Assembly (NCBI RefSeq): GCF_900105315.1
Contig: NZ_LT629766.1
Location: 1,736,001-1,800,000 of the forward strand
Direction of reading: 5' to 3'
Source of the DNA: Brevibacterium siliguriense
GTDB lineage: Bacteria; Actinomycetota; Actinomycetes; Actinomycetales; Brevibacteriaceae
Length of the DNA stretch: 64,000 nt
Made by a program: the position numbers and the translations under genes. Positions 46,186 through 59,476 of this stretch are shown in pieces. The notes below the pieces were generated by a model, which was given only the letters and a program-made list of their open reading frames with translations, was not told the origin of the DNA and ran no database searches. How positions within the stretch are numbered: the stretch's first letter is position 1; the number at the start of each line of letters is the position of its first letter.

Positions 46186-47960
46186 TCCAGCGAATCCGAC
46201 TCATCACCGCCATCCTCTTCGGCGTAGCGGCACTGACGCTCGCCGGACTGGTCATCTCCGCACTCTCTGTCGTCGGCACCGACGAGATCACCGAGACGCC
46301 GGCTTTCAAGGTCAAGGACGGGGCCTACGCCGTCGTCCTCGACGAGGCGATCGTGCCCTATTCGGGTTCGAGTGTGACCGTGACGGCGAAGAACTCGAAG
46401 GGCACCGAACTGTTCGTGGGCACCGCCAGCGGGGTCGACGCCGACAGCTACCTCGACGGGGTGGCGCAGGAGCAGATCAGTGATGTGTCGTTCCCGAACT
46501 CCGCATCCCACCGGTTCACTCCCGGAGACGAGAAACCGGAGGCCGCTATCGCCGACCGCGACTGGTGGATCAGCACGGACACGGGAAAGACGGTCGCGAA
46601 GACCTTCGACCTCGATGCCGAACCGCAGGTGCTCGTCATCGCACCTGCGAACTCCGATGACAGTCTCGACGGAACGACGGTGAGCCTCCAGATGCGCGTC
46701 AAGGGCGTGTTCGCACTCAGCCTGCTCGGCATTGCCGGCACCATCATCCTCGCCGGATTCTCAGTGTTCTTCTTCATGCGCTGGTGGGCCGCACGCATCC
46801 GCCCGCCGAAGAAGGGCGCCGGACGCATAGGCAACGGCGGATCCGATGGCGGCGCCGGTGGATCCGAAGGCAGCAGCGGTCCCAAGGGCGAGCCGGGCCC
46901 GGCGACCCAGCCGATCTCGACCGTGCAGCCGGGAACCGCAGGCCAAGCGCCGCCTCGGCGACGAGATCTGCGGAACCGTCGGTCACTGCGGACGGTGACG
47001 GCCGCGATGATGGGCACCGGACTCGTGCTCAGCGGCTGTGCGAACATGCCGATCGCCAAACCCAGCAGCCCGGACGTCACCCCGTACGAGCGCACCGCAG
47101 TGCGCCCGGGTGAGGCCGGGAAGTTCATGACGAACTACACGGAATCGCTGGACAAGACCCTCGGCGACAAGGGCTCCGATCTCGACAAGATCCAGGCGGC
47201 GCCGCTCATCGACCACACCCGTGCACAGATCCAGATCGCGGACAAGGCGAAGCAGAAGCTGCGCGCGCCGAACTTCACCGAGGTCGTCGCCGGCAGCCCG
47301 AGCTTCACCGAGTACCCGATGTGGTTCTACGCCTTCGGCACCGCGGACAAGAAGTCCACGGACGGGGACAAGCAGCTGACCCAGGTGATGCTGGTCACGC
47401 GGGAATCGGCCTCGACCGATCCGCTCGTGCGCTCGGCATCCTATATCCCCACCGACCAGATGCCGACCCTCATGGCCGATGGCAGCGGCGCCGTGAAGAA
47501 GGGGCCCAAGGAGTTCGCCGACGACATGACGACCGCCTCCGGTGACGTCTCATCGTTCCTCGTCGACGGAAAGGCGAAGTCCGGGGGACCCGAAGGACTC
47601 AAGGAAGGCGGATTCAAGGGATTCCGCGACTACGTGGGCGACCTGCGGGACAAGGACTCCGGCTTCGACAAGGTCGACGTCGACTGCAAGCCCTATGAGG
47701 ATCTGAAGTTCGAGGACATGGCCTTGAGCACCGAGAACGGTGCGATCGGGATGGGCGAAGTCCGCTGCACGCTGACGATCAAGGCCCCGTCGGACTACGC
47801 TCTCGACCTCGGCGACACCGTCGAAGCCGTGAAGACGAATGACAAAGAGGGCGACACCATCAAGGTCGACACCGCGCACCCCTATGTGCTGATGAAGACC
47901 GGCGACGAACTCACCGCCGTCGCCACCGACTGGAACGTCCTGTCCTCCAAGGTCGAGTGA
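46182..47960 (+). CDS. Large envelope protein with internal lipoprotein-type signal (paralogue 2), probable CTG start
   Basis: About 592 residues. Helix 1 (LITAILFGVAALTLAGLVIS, about 7-27), an outside domain, helix 2 at about 175-199, and a Gly/Ser/Pro linker. Then a basic stretch (RRRDLRNRRSLR) plus a hydrophobic segment ending VLSGC (Cys286): a complete lipoprotein-type signal in mid-chain, as in the gene at 43443-45062. A C-terminal domain of about 300 residues follows. No ATG, GTG or TTG precedes helix 1 in frame. CTG 46182, with GAGG eight bases upstream and overlapping the thioredoxin stop, is the best start; ATC 46185 is the alternative. GTG 46353 would delete helix 1. Confidence 0.7.
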   Translation: MIQRIRLITAILFGVAALTLAGLVISALSVVGTDEITETPAFKVKDGAYAVVLDEAIVPYSGSSVTVTAKNSKGTELFVGTASGVDADSYLDGVAQEQISDVSFPNSASHRFTPGDEKPEAAIADRDWWISTDTGKTVAKTFDLDAEPQVLVIAPANSDDSLDGTTVSLQMRVKGVFALSLLGIAGTIILAGFSVFFFMRWWAARIRPPKKGAGRIGNGGSDGGAGGSEGSSGPKGEPGPATQPISTVQPGTAGQAPPRRRDLRNRRSLRTVTAAMMGTGLVLSGCANMPIAKPSSPDVTPYERTAVRPGEAGKFMTNYTESLDKTLGDKGSDLDKIQAAPLIDHTRAQIQIADKAKQKLRAPNFTEVVAGSPSFTEYPMWFYAFGTADKKSTDGDKQLTQVMLVTRESASTDPLVRSASYIPTDQMPTLMADGSGAVKKGPKEFADDMTTASGDVSSFLVDGKAKSGGPEGLKEGGFKGFRDYVGDLRDKDSGFDKVDVDCKPYEDLKFEDMALSTENGAIGMGEVRCTLTIKAPSDYALDLGDTVEAVKTNDKEGDTIKVDTAHPYVLMKTGDELTAVATDWNVLSSKVE

Positions 47961-47985
47961 CCAAGGGCTGCTGCGCTCGTCTAAC

Positions 47986-48495
47986 TTAGCCGCGGTTCGC
48001 GCGGCGGCCGACGCGCAGCAGCCACCACAGGCCGATGAGCGGCAAGAGCAGCGGAATATAGCCGTAGCCGCTGCCGAAGTTCGACCACACCGACGGTTTG
48101 GCGAAGTCCTCGGGGTGGGTGTGGCTGAGGATGCCGACGACGATGACGCCGACGAATTCGATCGCGCAGGCGGCGACGGCGATCCGGTGCGAGACGCGAT
48201 TGCCGATGACCAGGCAGACAGTGGCGAGGATGTAGATCACCGCGGCCATGGCCGAGAGCGAGTATGCGATCGGTGCGACGTCGAATTCGCGGATGAGCTG
48301 GTAGCCGGCCCGGGCCGTGGCCGAGAGCGCGAACACTCCGTACACCGCCGTCAGCGCCCGTCCCGGTCCCGTGTGCATCGCCGAATACGGCGACCGTTCC
48401 TTCTTTTCCCTCGCCGAGGCGGCCGCGGAGTCCGCATTGCCCGCTGAGTTCGCATCATCGGCGGGACCCCCGCCGAACCGGTTGCGCCTGGTCAT
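47986..48495 (-). CDS. Small four-helix membrane protein
   Basis: 169 residues: a disordered N terminus, then four hydrophobic helices (VYGVFALSATARAGYQLI, SAMAAVIYILATVCLVI, AACAIEFVGVIVVGIL, YIPLLLPLIGLWWLL) and the recognisable SNFGSGYGYIPLLLP segment common in actinobacterial membrane proteins of unknown role. ATG 48495 overlaps the upstream gene's stop (ATGA). Confidence 0.75.
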   Translation of the reverse strand: MTRRNRFGGGPADDANSAGNADSAAASAREKKERSPYSAMHTGPGRALTAVYGVFALSATARAGYQLIREFDVAPIAYSLSAMAAVIYILATVCLVIGNRVSHRIAVAACAIEFVGVIVVGILSHTHPEDFAKPSVWSNFGSGYGYIPLLLPLIGLWWLLRVGRRANRG

Positions 48496-48863
48496 TGCCA
48501 AATCTGATCCAATCTCTCGATCATCACGGTCACCGTCAGTCCCGCCGCGGCGAGCACTCCCGGCCCCCAGCGGCTCAGCTCCGCAAATGCCCAGAACCCG
48601 GCCAGCGCTATGACCATGATCGCGGTGATGATGTAGCCGAAGTAGAGCAGCGGGTCGACTTCATGCGCGGACCCGAAGGTCGCAATCGAGATGATCAGCT
48701 GCACGATGAGCAGCAGCAGAAGCAGAGCGGCACCGCCGAGCAGGGCCTTGCCGGCTGGACGGTTGCGGATGGTCTCGACGATCGACCACAGGGTCAGGAT
48801 GCCGGTGACGGCATAGAGGACGATGGTGAAAACGGTGAACACCCGACCCAGTTTAGTCGGCAT
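48492..48863 (-). CDS. Small membrane protein
   Basis: 123 residues with four hydrophobic helices (VFTVFTIVLYAVTGILTLW onward) and no domain I can name. The start at ATG 48863 gives MPTKLGRVF and is the only sensible one; the long frame upstream is antisense to the desulfurase gene. First gene of a coupled pair. Confidence 0.75.
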   Translation of the reverse strand: MPTKLGRVFTVFTIVLYAVTGILTLWSIVETIRNRPAGKALLGGAALLLLLLIVQLIISIATFGSAHEVDPLLYFGYIITAIMVIALAGFWAFAELSRWGPGVLAAAGLTVTVMIERLDQIWQ

Positions 48864-48956
48864 CCAGTCTCGGCAACTCGTCCGGATGTGCCGCTTCGCG
48901 GGTGAGATGCCGCACGGATCCTGGTCGTAGCCCAGCTCACGCCCTAAAATTGCAGG

Positions 48957-50168
48957 GTGCCCATCTATCTCGATCACGCAGCCACCTCTCCGATGCCCGC
49001 CGAGGTGCTCGAGGTGTACACGAAGGAGCTGGCCCGGCGGGCCAACCCCTCGGCCCTGCACGCGGTCGGACAGGCGGCACGGATGCGCATCGAAGAAGCG
49101 CGCGAAGGCATCGCCCGCGCGGTCGGCGCGGCCACCTCGTCGGAGGTGATCTTCACGTCCGGAGGCACCGAGGCGGACAATTTCGCCCTCAAGGGGCTCT
49201 ACCTCGCCCGGAACAACGGGACGTTCAACAGTCCCGCACGCCCGCGGGTGTTGACGACGACGATAGAACACCCCGCGATCCTCGAGACCGTCGAGTGGTT
49301 GGACAGCCTCGGCGCCGAAGCCGTCTACCTCGACGTCGACGGAGCAGGACGCCTCGACCTCGACGCGGCACTGACCGAACTGCGCCGCGACCCCGACCGC
49401 ACCGCGCTCATCAGCGTGATGGCCGCGAACAACGAGATCGGCACTCTGCAGCCGATCGCCGAGATCGGTGAGGCAGCCTCCGAACTCGGCATTCCCTTCC
49501 ATATCGATGCTGTGCAGGCCCTCGGGCAGATCCCGCTCGACTTCGCCGCGCTCAAGGCGACAGCGATGACGATCACGGCACACAAGATCGGCGGGCCCGT
49601 CGGCATCGGCGCGCTCCTGCTCGACCGCGGGGCGACCCCGACTCCGATCCTCCATGGTGGGGGACAGGAACGCAGCGTACGCTCGGGCACCGTCGACGTC
49701 GCCGGTGCCGTGGCCTTCGCCGCCGCCGTCGACCTCGTCACCACCGATCTCGAAACTCGCTCGGTAAGACTGTCGGGGCTGCGCGATCGGCTCATCGCGG
49801 GAATCGAATCGAGCATCGACGGTGCCGTGCTCTCGGGTCCGCACGGAGCGGACCGTCTGCCTGCCAACGCCCATTTCACGTTCCCGGGCTGCGAGGGGGA
49901 CTCGCTGCTCTTCGGACTCGACGCCCGAGGGCTTGCCACCTCGACGGGTTCGGCCTGTTCGGCCGGGGTCTCCCGCCCCTCTCACGTGCTCTTGGCATGC
50001 GGGTTGGATGAGGACAGCGCTCGGACCACCCAACGCTTCACACTCGGTCACGATACGACCGAAGCCGATGTCGATGCCCTGCTCGCGGCCCTGCCCGAGG
50101 TCGTCGAGCAGGCACGCCGAGCCGGGATGGTTTCGGCAACACCCCGATGGATGCAAGGAGCATCATGA
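48957..50168 (+). CDS. Cysteine desulfurase (IscS/NifS family)
   Basis: A 403-residue PLP enzyme that moves sulfur from cysteine to acceptors. The PLP lysine is Lys210 (TAHKIGG), His105 stacks on the cofactor (TIEHPA), and the persulfide Cys334 lies in GSACSAG. It starts at GTG 48957 and its stop overlaps the mnmA start, so it probably feeds sulfur to MnmA for tRNA thiolation. Confidence 0.92.
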   Translation: MPIYLDHAATSPMPAEVLEVYTKELARRANPSALHAVGQAARMRIEEAREGIARAVGAATSSEVIFTSGGTEADNFALKGLYLARNNGTFNSPARPRVLTTTIEHPAILETVEWLDSLGAEAVYLDVDGAGRLDLDAALTELRRDPDRTALISVMAANNEIGTLQPIAEIGEAASELGIPFHIDAVQALGQIPLDFAALKATAMTITAHKIGGPVGIGALLLDRGATPTPILHGGGQERSVRSGTVDVAGAVAFAAAVDLVTTDLETRSVRLSGLRDRLIAGIESSIDGAVLSGPHGADRLPANAHFTFPGCEGDSLLFGLDARGLATSTGSACSAGVSRPSHVLLACGLDEDSARTTQRFTLGHDTTEADVDALLAALPEVVEQARRAGMVSATPRWMQGAS

Positions 50169-51379
50169 GAGTACTCGTCGCCATGTCCGGCGGAGTCGAT
50201 TCGTCCGTGGCCGCGGCGCGCGCCGTCGATGCCGGACACGAAGTCGTCGGCGTCCACCTGGCCCTGTCCCGGATGCCCGGCACCCTGCGCACCGGATCGC
50301 GCGGCTGCTGCACGATCGAAGACTCCCGCGACGCCCACCGCGTGGCGGGAATGCTCGATATCCCCTTCTACGTCTGGGACTTCTCCGAACGGTTCAAGGA
50401 AGACATCGTCGATGACTTCATCGCCGAATACGCCGCCGGGCGCACCCCGAACCCGTGCATGCGGTGCAATGAGCGCATCAAGTTCGCAGCCCTTCTCGAC
50501 CGAGCGCTGGCGCTCGGCTTCGACGCCATCGCCACCGGCCACTATGCCGAGGTGCTCCGCGATGACGAAGGCCGTCCCGAACTTCACCGCGGTGAGGACC
50601 TGGCCAAGGACCAGTCCTATGTCCTCGGGGTGCTCACCTCCGATCAGCTCGAGCACTGCTACTTCCCGATCGGTGCGACCGCCTCGAAGGCCGAAGTGCG
50701 CGCCGAGGCGGCCGAGCGCGGTTTCTCCGTGGCGAACAAGCCCGACTCCTACGACATCTGCTTCATCCCCGACGGGGACACGAAGGCCTGGCTGGCCGAC
50801 AAGATCCCGATGCGTCCGGGACTCATCAAGGACTCCGAGGGGGAAGTGCTCGGCGAGCACGACGGAGCGATGACGTACACGATCGGTCAGCGCAAGGGCC
50901 TCGGCATCGAGAAGCCCGCTCGTGATGGCAAGCCGCGCTTCGTCACTGGCCTCGACCCGGCGACGAACACCGTCACCGTCGGGTCGCGCGCCGATCTCGC
51001 GGTCTCCCACCTCACTGGCATCCGCACCTCCTGGGCCGGAGCCGCCCCGTCGGATATGGGGGACACCCCGGAGACCGGCATCGACTGCGAAGTGCAGATC
51101 CGCGCCCACGCCGACCCGGTGCCGGCCCGTGCCTGGCTGGGCGAATTCGTCGCCGAGGTGCCTGAGCATGAGGCGAATCCGATCATCGACGAGGTCGAAG
51201 TGCCCGCCGCACGTCCGGCCGGGCAGCTCATGCACGTCGACGTCGATGAGGAGCTCTCCGGAGTGGCCCCGGGGCAGACCATGGTGATCTACCGCGGCAC
51301 TCGTGTGCTCGGCCAGGCCACCATCGATGCCACGGCGAAGGACCGGGTCACCCGGGCACCCGAATTCGCCGACGCCTGA
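50165..51379 (+). CDS. mnmA: tRNA-specific 2-thiouridylase MnmA
   Basis: A 404-residue ATP-dependent enzyme adding sulfur to U34 of tRNA for Lys, Glu and Gln. The P-loop SGGVDSS is at 8-14, the catalytic Cys98 in NPCMRCN, and the second catalytic Cys199 in [13 protein letters not shown] 50165 overlaps the desulfurase stop (ATGA). Confidence 0.95.
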   Translation: MRVLVAMSGGVDSSVAAARAVDAGHEVVGVHLALSRMPGTLRTGSRGCCTIEDSRDAHRVAGMLDIPFYVWDFSERFKEDIVDDFIAEYAAGRTPNPCMRCNERIKFAALLDRALALGFDAIATGHYAEVLRDDEGRPELHRGEDLAKDQSYVLGVLTSDQLEHCYFPIGATASKAEVRAEAAERGFSVANKPDSYDICFIPDGDTKAWLADKIPMRPGLIKDSEGEVLGEHDGAMTYTIGQRKGLGIEKPARDGKPRFVTGLDPATNTVTVGSRADLAVSHLTGIRTSWAGAAPSDMGDTPETGIDCEVQIRAHADPVPARAWLGEFVAEVPEHEANPIIDEVEVPAARPAGQLMHVDVDEELSGVAPGQTMVIYRGTRVLGQATIDATAKDRVTRAPEFADA

Positions 51380-51445
51380 GCCACCGCACCTCACTTAAGC
51401 GACGGGTTCGGACCCGATGTCGGCCACTGGCGATACTCTTGGGGC

Positions 51446-53503
51446 ATGAAGGAATTTCCCCAAGATGTCGTCACGGCACCTTATGGAACTTGGTCTTCAC
51501 CTCTCAATGCCGCCGAGGTGGCTGCCGGTGCCGCTCCGATCTTCGACGCCGCTTTCCGTGGGGACGAGATCTTCTACTCGACGAAGATCCCCACCGAGAA
51601 GGCCCGCACCGGACTCGTCCGCACGTCGCTGTCGCATCCGGGAGACCGCGAGCAGATCATTCCTTCAGGGTTCAACATCCGCTCCGCCGTCCACGAATAC
51701 GGGGGAGCCTCGTGGGCTCTCGACCAGAGCAGCGACGTCATCTACTTCGTCAACGCCGCTGATCAGCGCGTCTGGCAGATCATTCCAGGACGTGCCCCGC
51801 ATGCCCTGACCCCGGACACCTCGGGCCGGATCCGCTACGGAGATCTGCACATGAGTCCGTGGGGCCTGCTGTGCGTGCGGGAGGACTGCCGGTCAACCCG
51901 TCGTGAACGCGCCATCGTGCTGCTGACGAAGCACGGGACGACGAACGTCCTCTCCACGCACTCTCATTTCATGGCGTGGCCCAGACTCTCACCCGACGGC
52001 AGCACTCTGGCATTCATCGGCTGGGAGCACCCGAACATGCCCTGGGACGGAACCACCTTGTGGCTGGTCGATGTGCGAACCCCGGCCACTCCTGCCGTCG
52101 CCGTACTCAGCGGGGACGGGGTCGAACGCCCACGCAGGTCCGACCCGGGGATGCCGAGCCACACCGACCCGGGAATCTCGCTGCTCCAGCCGGAGTTCAC
52201 CTCGGATTCCTCACTCCACGTCATCTCCGACCACCAGGGCCATTGGTCGCTGTACGGCCTCGACATCGACCCGGTCGCCGCGCGTGCCCGCGTCACCGAC
52301 CCGCGTCACGCACCGGCTCCCACGGCGTTCGATGCCGATCGTCTGCGACCGGTCATCGACACCGGGGAGGAGATCGGCGGTGCCCTCTGGCAGCTGGGCA
52401 CGAGGTGGCACCTCAACGACGGTGACGAGGTGTGGGCACATTCGCAGGCGGCCACCGCGACACTCGTCCGCCGCCGACTCACCGACGACCCCTGCGATAC
52501 GAACCCCGCCGACACGGAACCCGCCGGCACGACCTGGGAAACCATCGACACGACGGGGGAGACGTTCGGCACGATCGAACTCCTCGAGCTCGGACGCACC
52601 CACCTGCTGCTGACGGCGAAGTCGACCAGGCGTCCGGGAGTCCTCTACGCCGTCGACCGGGTGACAGGACTGTTCACCGAGATCGCCAGCGAACGCCTCG
52701 ACACTCACCAGCTCTATTACTCCCGCCCGCAGGTCGGCGAACTCGGGGAGTGCCCGTCGTCATCCACTCGCCGCACAATCCCCGCTTCGCAGCCCCCGTT
52801 GACGAACTCCCGCCCTTCGTGGTCTCGATCCACGGCGGACCGACAGGACAGGCGACCCCGGAGATGGCGGCCCGCACGAGCTTCTTCACCTCCCAGGGCA
52901 TCGGCGTCCTCGAGGTGAACTACGGCGGGTCGACCGGATTCGGCCGCGCATGGCGTGACCGGCTGCGCGGGCAATGGGGAATCGTCGACGTCGAGGACAC
53001 CGTCGCCGCCGTCAACGGACTCGTCGCAGCCGGGCTCGCCGACCCGAACCGCATCGCGATCTCCGGAGCCTCTTCGGGTGGTTGGACGGTGCTGACCGCC
53101 TTGGCCTCGACGAACGTGTTCGCCTGCGGCACCTCGTACTTCGGGGTCACCGACCTCATGCGCTTCGTCGTCGACACCCACGACTTCGAATCCCACTACA
53201 TCGACGGACTCGTCGGCCCCTGGCCGGCGGCCCAGGACGAATACATCTCCCGTTCGCCGATCCGCCGGACCAGCGACATCAACGTCCCCGTGGCCGTGAT
53301 GCAAGGAGACCGAGACCCGATCGTCCCGCCCTCACAGGCACAGGAATTCGTCGATACACTTCAACTGGCCGGAGTGGAGTACATTTACCGTCTGTACAAG
53401 GGCGAATCCCACGGCTTCGTCCGCGCCGAGACCATCATCGATTCCCTGGAAAGCGAGTTCGGATTCTATGTCGACGTCTTCGGAATCCCCCGCGCCCACC
53501 AGC

Positions 53504-53511
<8 letters not shown>
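51446..53511 (+). pseudogene. Prolyl-oligopeptidase-family serine peptidase, frameshifted
   Basis: Repaired length about 688 residues: an N-terminal seven-bladed propeller (VHEYGGASWAL, RLSPDGSTLAFIGWEHPNMPW) and a C-terminal alpha/beta hydrolase with FVVSIHGGPT, nucleophile in SGASSGG, Asp in GDRDPIVPP and His in GESHGF. The frame changes after RPQVGELG; adding one G to the GGGG run at 52745-52748 joins the halves. All catalytic residues lie after the break, so as written the enzyme would be dead. A sequencing slip is plausible. Its end overlaps the next gene by eight bases. Confidence 0.8.
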
Positions 53512-56868
<3,357 letters not shown>

Positions 56869-57027
56869 GCGGTGCCCGCCGGACGCTGAAACTCTCCATC
56901 GAAGGGAATTTATCCCGGGTCCTGGAGGTTCCATGGTGCGGCTGTGTACTCATTCGTTACCGAACTCGAAGTCGGGGTTCAGACTCAGCCAAGCTCAGAG
57001 ACAGCTTCGAGTGGAAGAGTGTGGGAC

Positions 57028-57513
57028 ATGAGATGGATTCCCCGACTCCTCGCCGGTACCTGTGTGGTCATCGCCGCAGCGATGACCGCGGTACCGGTGA
57101 CGGCCGGCCTGGCTGACCTGGTTCTCAACCCGGGACCGAACACCACCAAACGCAATGCTCAGCCCGCGCTGACGTCCATGCGTACTCCGTCCGCCCCGAC
57201 CACCGGACGAACCGAGGAGTCGGCGACCGCCTTCGTCGGCGACTCGACGGACGATCACGAGGTCACCGAAGGCACGATCGTCGACGGCTCGAGTGCGGTC
57301 GGCACACTCTCGGCCGGAGCACTCTCGGCCGGCACGGAACTCGTCGCAGCCACCACGGCCGACGCCCAGTCCCGCATCGCCGATCTCTCCGCGGACCTGC
57401 AGGCCGGAGTCTCGGCCGGTGAGTTCACCCAGGCCGACGCCGATCGCGTGCTTGCCGACATCGCCCCCTACATCCACGGCGACCGCACCTGGCCCGAACG
57501 CCTCACTTCCTGA
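57028..57513 (+). CDS. Small secreted hypothetical protein
   Basis: 161 residues: a signal peptide (MRWIPRLLAGTCVVIAAAM, cut near VTA), a low-complexity Thr/Ser region containing the doublet TLSAGALSAGTEL, and a helical end (LSADLQAGVSAGEFTQADADRVLADI). No family recognised. ATG 57028 is preferred to a longer frame beginning at 56944. Confidence 0.6.
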   Translation: MRWIPRLLAGTCVVIAAAMTAVPVTAGLADLVLNPGPNTTKRNAQPALTSMRTPSAPTTGRTEESATAFVGDSTDDHEVTEGTIVDGSSAVGTLSAGALSAGTELVAATTADAQSRIADLSADLQAGVSAGEFTQADADRVLADIAPYIHGDRTWPERLTS

Positions 57514-57519
57514 TAATTG

Positions 57520-57575
57520 CTACCTGACGGCGGCCCAGCAACCTCGCGCGAGGTTGCTGAGCCGCCGTCAGGTAG
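57520..57575. terminator. 28-bp-arm palindrome, terminator or REP-like element
   Basis: Arms 57520-57547 and 57548-57575 are inverted copies with one mismatch and meet at CTCGC/GCGAG without a loop. It starts seven bases past the upstream stop. No T-run follows. It is much longer than a normal terminator stem, so it could also be a dispersed palindromic repeat. Confidence 0.65.
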
Positions 57576-57666
57576 TTCTGGGGGAAGGTCACAGTGCACC
57601 GACGAAACCGCGTCCGACGGAGAGACTAGACTGGAGGCGAGTGAAAACGACGATGAAAGGCAGGGA

Positions 57667-57972
57667 ATGACGGAGTCTTCCGCAATCACCCCCGAACAGG
57701 TGGAGCATCTGGCTTCACTGTCTCGGATCGCCATGAGCGAAGACGAGCTGAAATCGCTCGCCGGTGATCTCAGCACAATTCTGGGAAACGTCGCCAGGGT
57801 CAACGAAGTGGCCGGCGACGATGTGCCCGCAACCAGCCACCCCATCCCGCTGACGAACGTCATGCGCCCCGACGTCGTGGGCGAGACGCTGTCGAGCGAA
57901 CAGGCACTGGCCTCGGCCCCGGCCGCCGAGGACGACAAGTTCCTCGTCCCGCAGATCCTCGGGGAGGAATGA
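57667..57972 (+). CDS. gatC: Asp/Glu-tRNA amidotransferase subunit C
   Basis: 101 residues: N-terminal [19 protein letters not shown] and the C-terminal belt with [11 protein letters not shown] and FLVPQIL, normal GatC. It stabilises GatA-GatB. ATG 57667 has AGGGA nearby; gatA starts one base after its stop. Confidence 0.95.
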   Translation: MTESSAITPEQVEHLASLSRIAMSEDELKSLAGDLSTILGNVARVNEVAGDDVPATSHPIPLTNVMRPDVVGETLSSEQALASAPAAEDDKFLVPQILGEE

Positions 57973-57973
57973 G

Positions 57974-59476
57974 ATGACCGAACTGACGAACAAGAGCGCC
58001 CTCGAACTCGCCGCAGGACTGAAATCCGGCGAGTTCTCCTCCGTCGAAGTCACGCAGTCCCATCTCGACCGCATCTCCGCCACCGAGGATGACTTCAACT
58101 CCTTCATCACCGTCACCGATGAGCTCGCCCTGGAGGCCGCGAAGGCCGTCGACGCCAAGCGCTCCGCCGGTGAGGACCTCCACGCCCTGGCCGGTGTCCC
58201 GGTCGCGCTGAAGGACCTCGTCGTCACCGAAGGCGTCAACACCACCGCCGGATCGAAGATGCTCGAGAACTGGGTTCCGCCCTACGAATCGACGGTGCAT
58301 AACAAGATCAAAGCCGCCGGTCTGCCGGTGCTCGGCAAGACCAACCTCGACGAATTCGCCATGGGTTCGACGACCGAGCACTCGGCCTTCGGCAACACCC
58401 GCAACCCGTGGAACCTCGAGCACGTGCCCGGCGGATCGTCGGGAGGCGCGGCCGCAGCGCTGGCCGGCTTCCAGGCCCCGCTGTCCGTGGGCACCGACAC
58501 CGGCGGATCCGTCCGCCAGCCCGCCGCGTTCACCGGCACCGTCGGCGTCAAGCCGACCTACGGTTCGATCTCGCGCTTCGGCATCATCGCCATGGCCTCG
58601 AGCCTCGACCAAGTCGGCCCGATGGGCCGAAACGTCGCCGATGCCGCAGCCCTGCACGAACTGCTGGCCGGACACGATCCGCTCGATTCGACCTCGCTGC
58701 CCGATGAGGTCGGCGGATTCCTCAATGCCGCCCAGACCAGCGAACTCAAGGGCAAGAAGCTCGGCGTCATCAAGCAGCTGGCCGGTCAGGGATACCAGGA
58801 CGGAGTCCGCACCGCGTTCACTGCCGCCCTCGAAGCCGCTGCCGCCGCCGGTGCCGAGATCGTCGAGGTCGACTGCCCGTCGATCTCCTACGCCCTCGAC
58901 GCCTACTACCTCATCATGCCCTCCGAGGTGTCCTCGAACCTGGCCCGCTACGACGGCATGCGCTACGGCCTGCGTGTCGAACCGGAGACCGGTCCCGTCA
59001 CCGCCGAGACCGTCATGTCGGCCACTCGCGCCGCGGGCTTCGGCGATGAGGTTAAGCGCCGCATCATCCTCGGCACCTACGCCCTGTCGGCCGGCTACTA
59101 CGACGCCTACTACGGTTCGGCGCAGAAGATCCGCACCTTGGTCCAGAACGACTTCGCGAAGGCCTTCGCCGCATGCGACGTCCTCGTGTCCCCGACGACT
59201 CCGACGACCGCGCTGAAGTTCGGTGCGGAGAAGGCCGCCGACCCGATGGCCCTCTATTTGGGCGACGTCGCGACGATCCCGGCGAACCTCGCCGGGATCC
59301 CCGGACTGTCCCTGCCCGCAGGTCTGGCCGATGGTCTGCCCGTCGGCTTCCAGATCCTGGCCCCGGCCCGTGAGGACATCAAACTCTACGAGGTGGCCGG
59401 ACCCTTGGAAGCCGCACTCGAATCTACCGGCGGACGCGTGCTCGACACTCTCGCGGAAGGACTGAACGCCAAGTGA
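57974..59476 (+). CDS. gatA: Asp/Glu-tRNA amidotransferase subunit A
   Basis: A 500-residue amidase subunit that frees ammonia from glutamine. The catalytic triad is Lys80 (VALKDL), cis-Ser155 (GGSSGG) and Ser179 (TGGSV), all present. The stop overlaps the GTG of gatB. Confidence 0.97.
   Translation: MTELTNKSALELAAGLKSGEFSSVEVTQSHLDRISATEDDFNSFITVTDELALEAAKAVDAKRSAGEDLHALAGVPVALKDLVVTEGVNTTAGSKMLENWVPPYESTVHNKIKAAGLPVLGKTNLDEFAMGSTTEHSAFGNTRNPWNLEHVPGGSSGGAAAALAGFQAPLSVGTDTGGSVRQPAAFTGTVGVKPTYGSISRFGIIAMASSLDQVGPMGRNVADAAALHELLAGHDPLDSTSLPDEVGGFLNAAQTSELKGKKLGVIKQLAGQGYQDGVRTAFTAALEAAAAAGAEIVEVDCPSISYALDAYYLIMPSEVSSNLARYDGMRYGLRVEPETGPVTAETVMSATRAAGFGDEVKRRIILGTYALSAGYYDAYYGSAQKIRTLVQNDFAKAFAACDVLVSPTTPTTALKFGAEKAADPMALYLGDVATIPANLAGIPGLSLPAGLADGLPVGFQILAPAREDIKLYEVAGPLEAALESTGGRVLDTLAEGLNAK

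Noticed and set aside
48492..50156. A 554-codon open frame on the reverse strand.
   Set aside because: Most of it is antisense to the cysteine desulfurase gene; only the last 123 codons look like a real protein.
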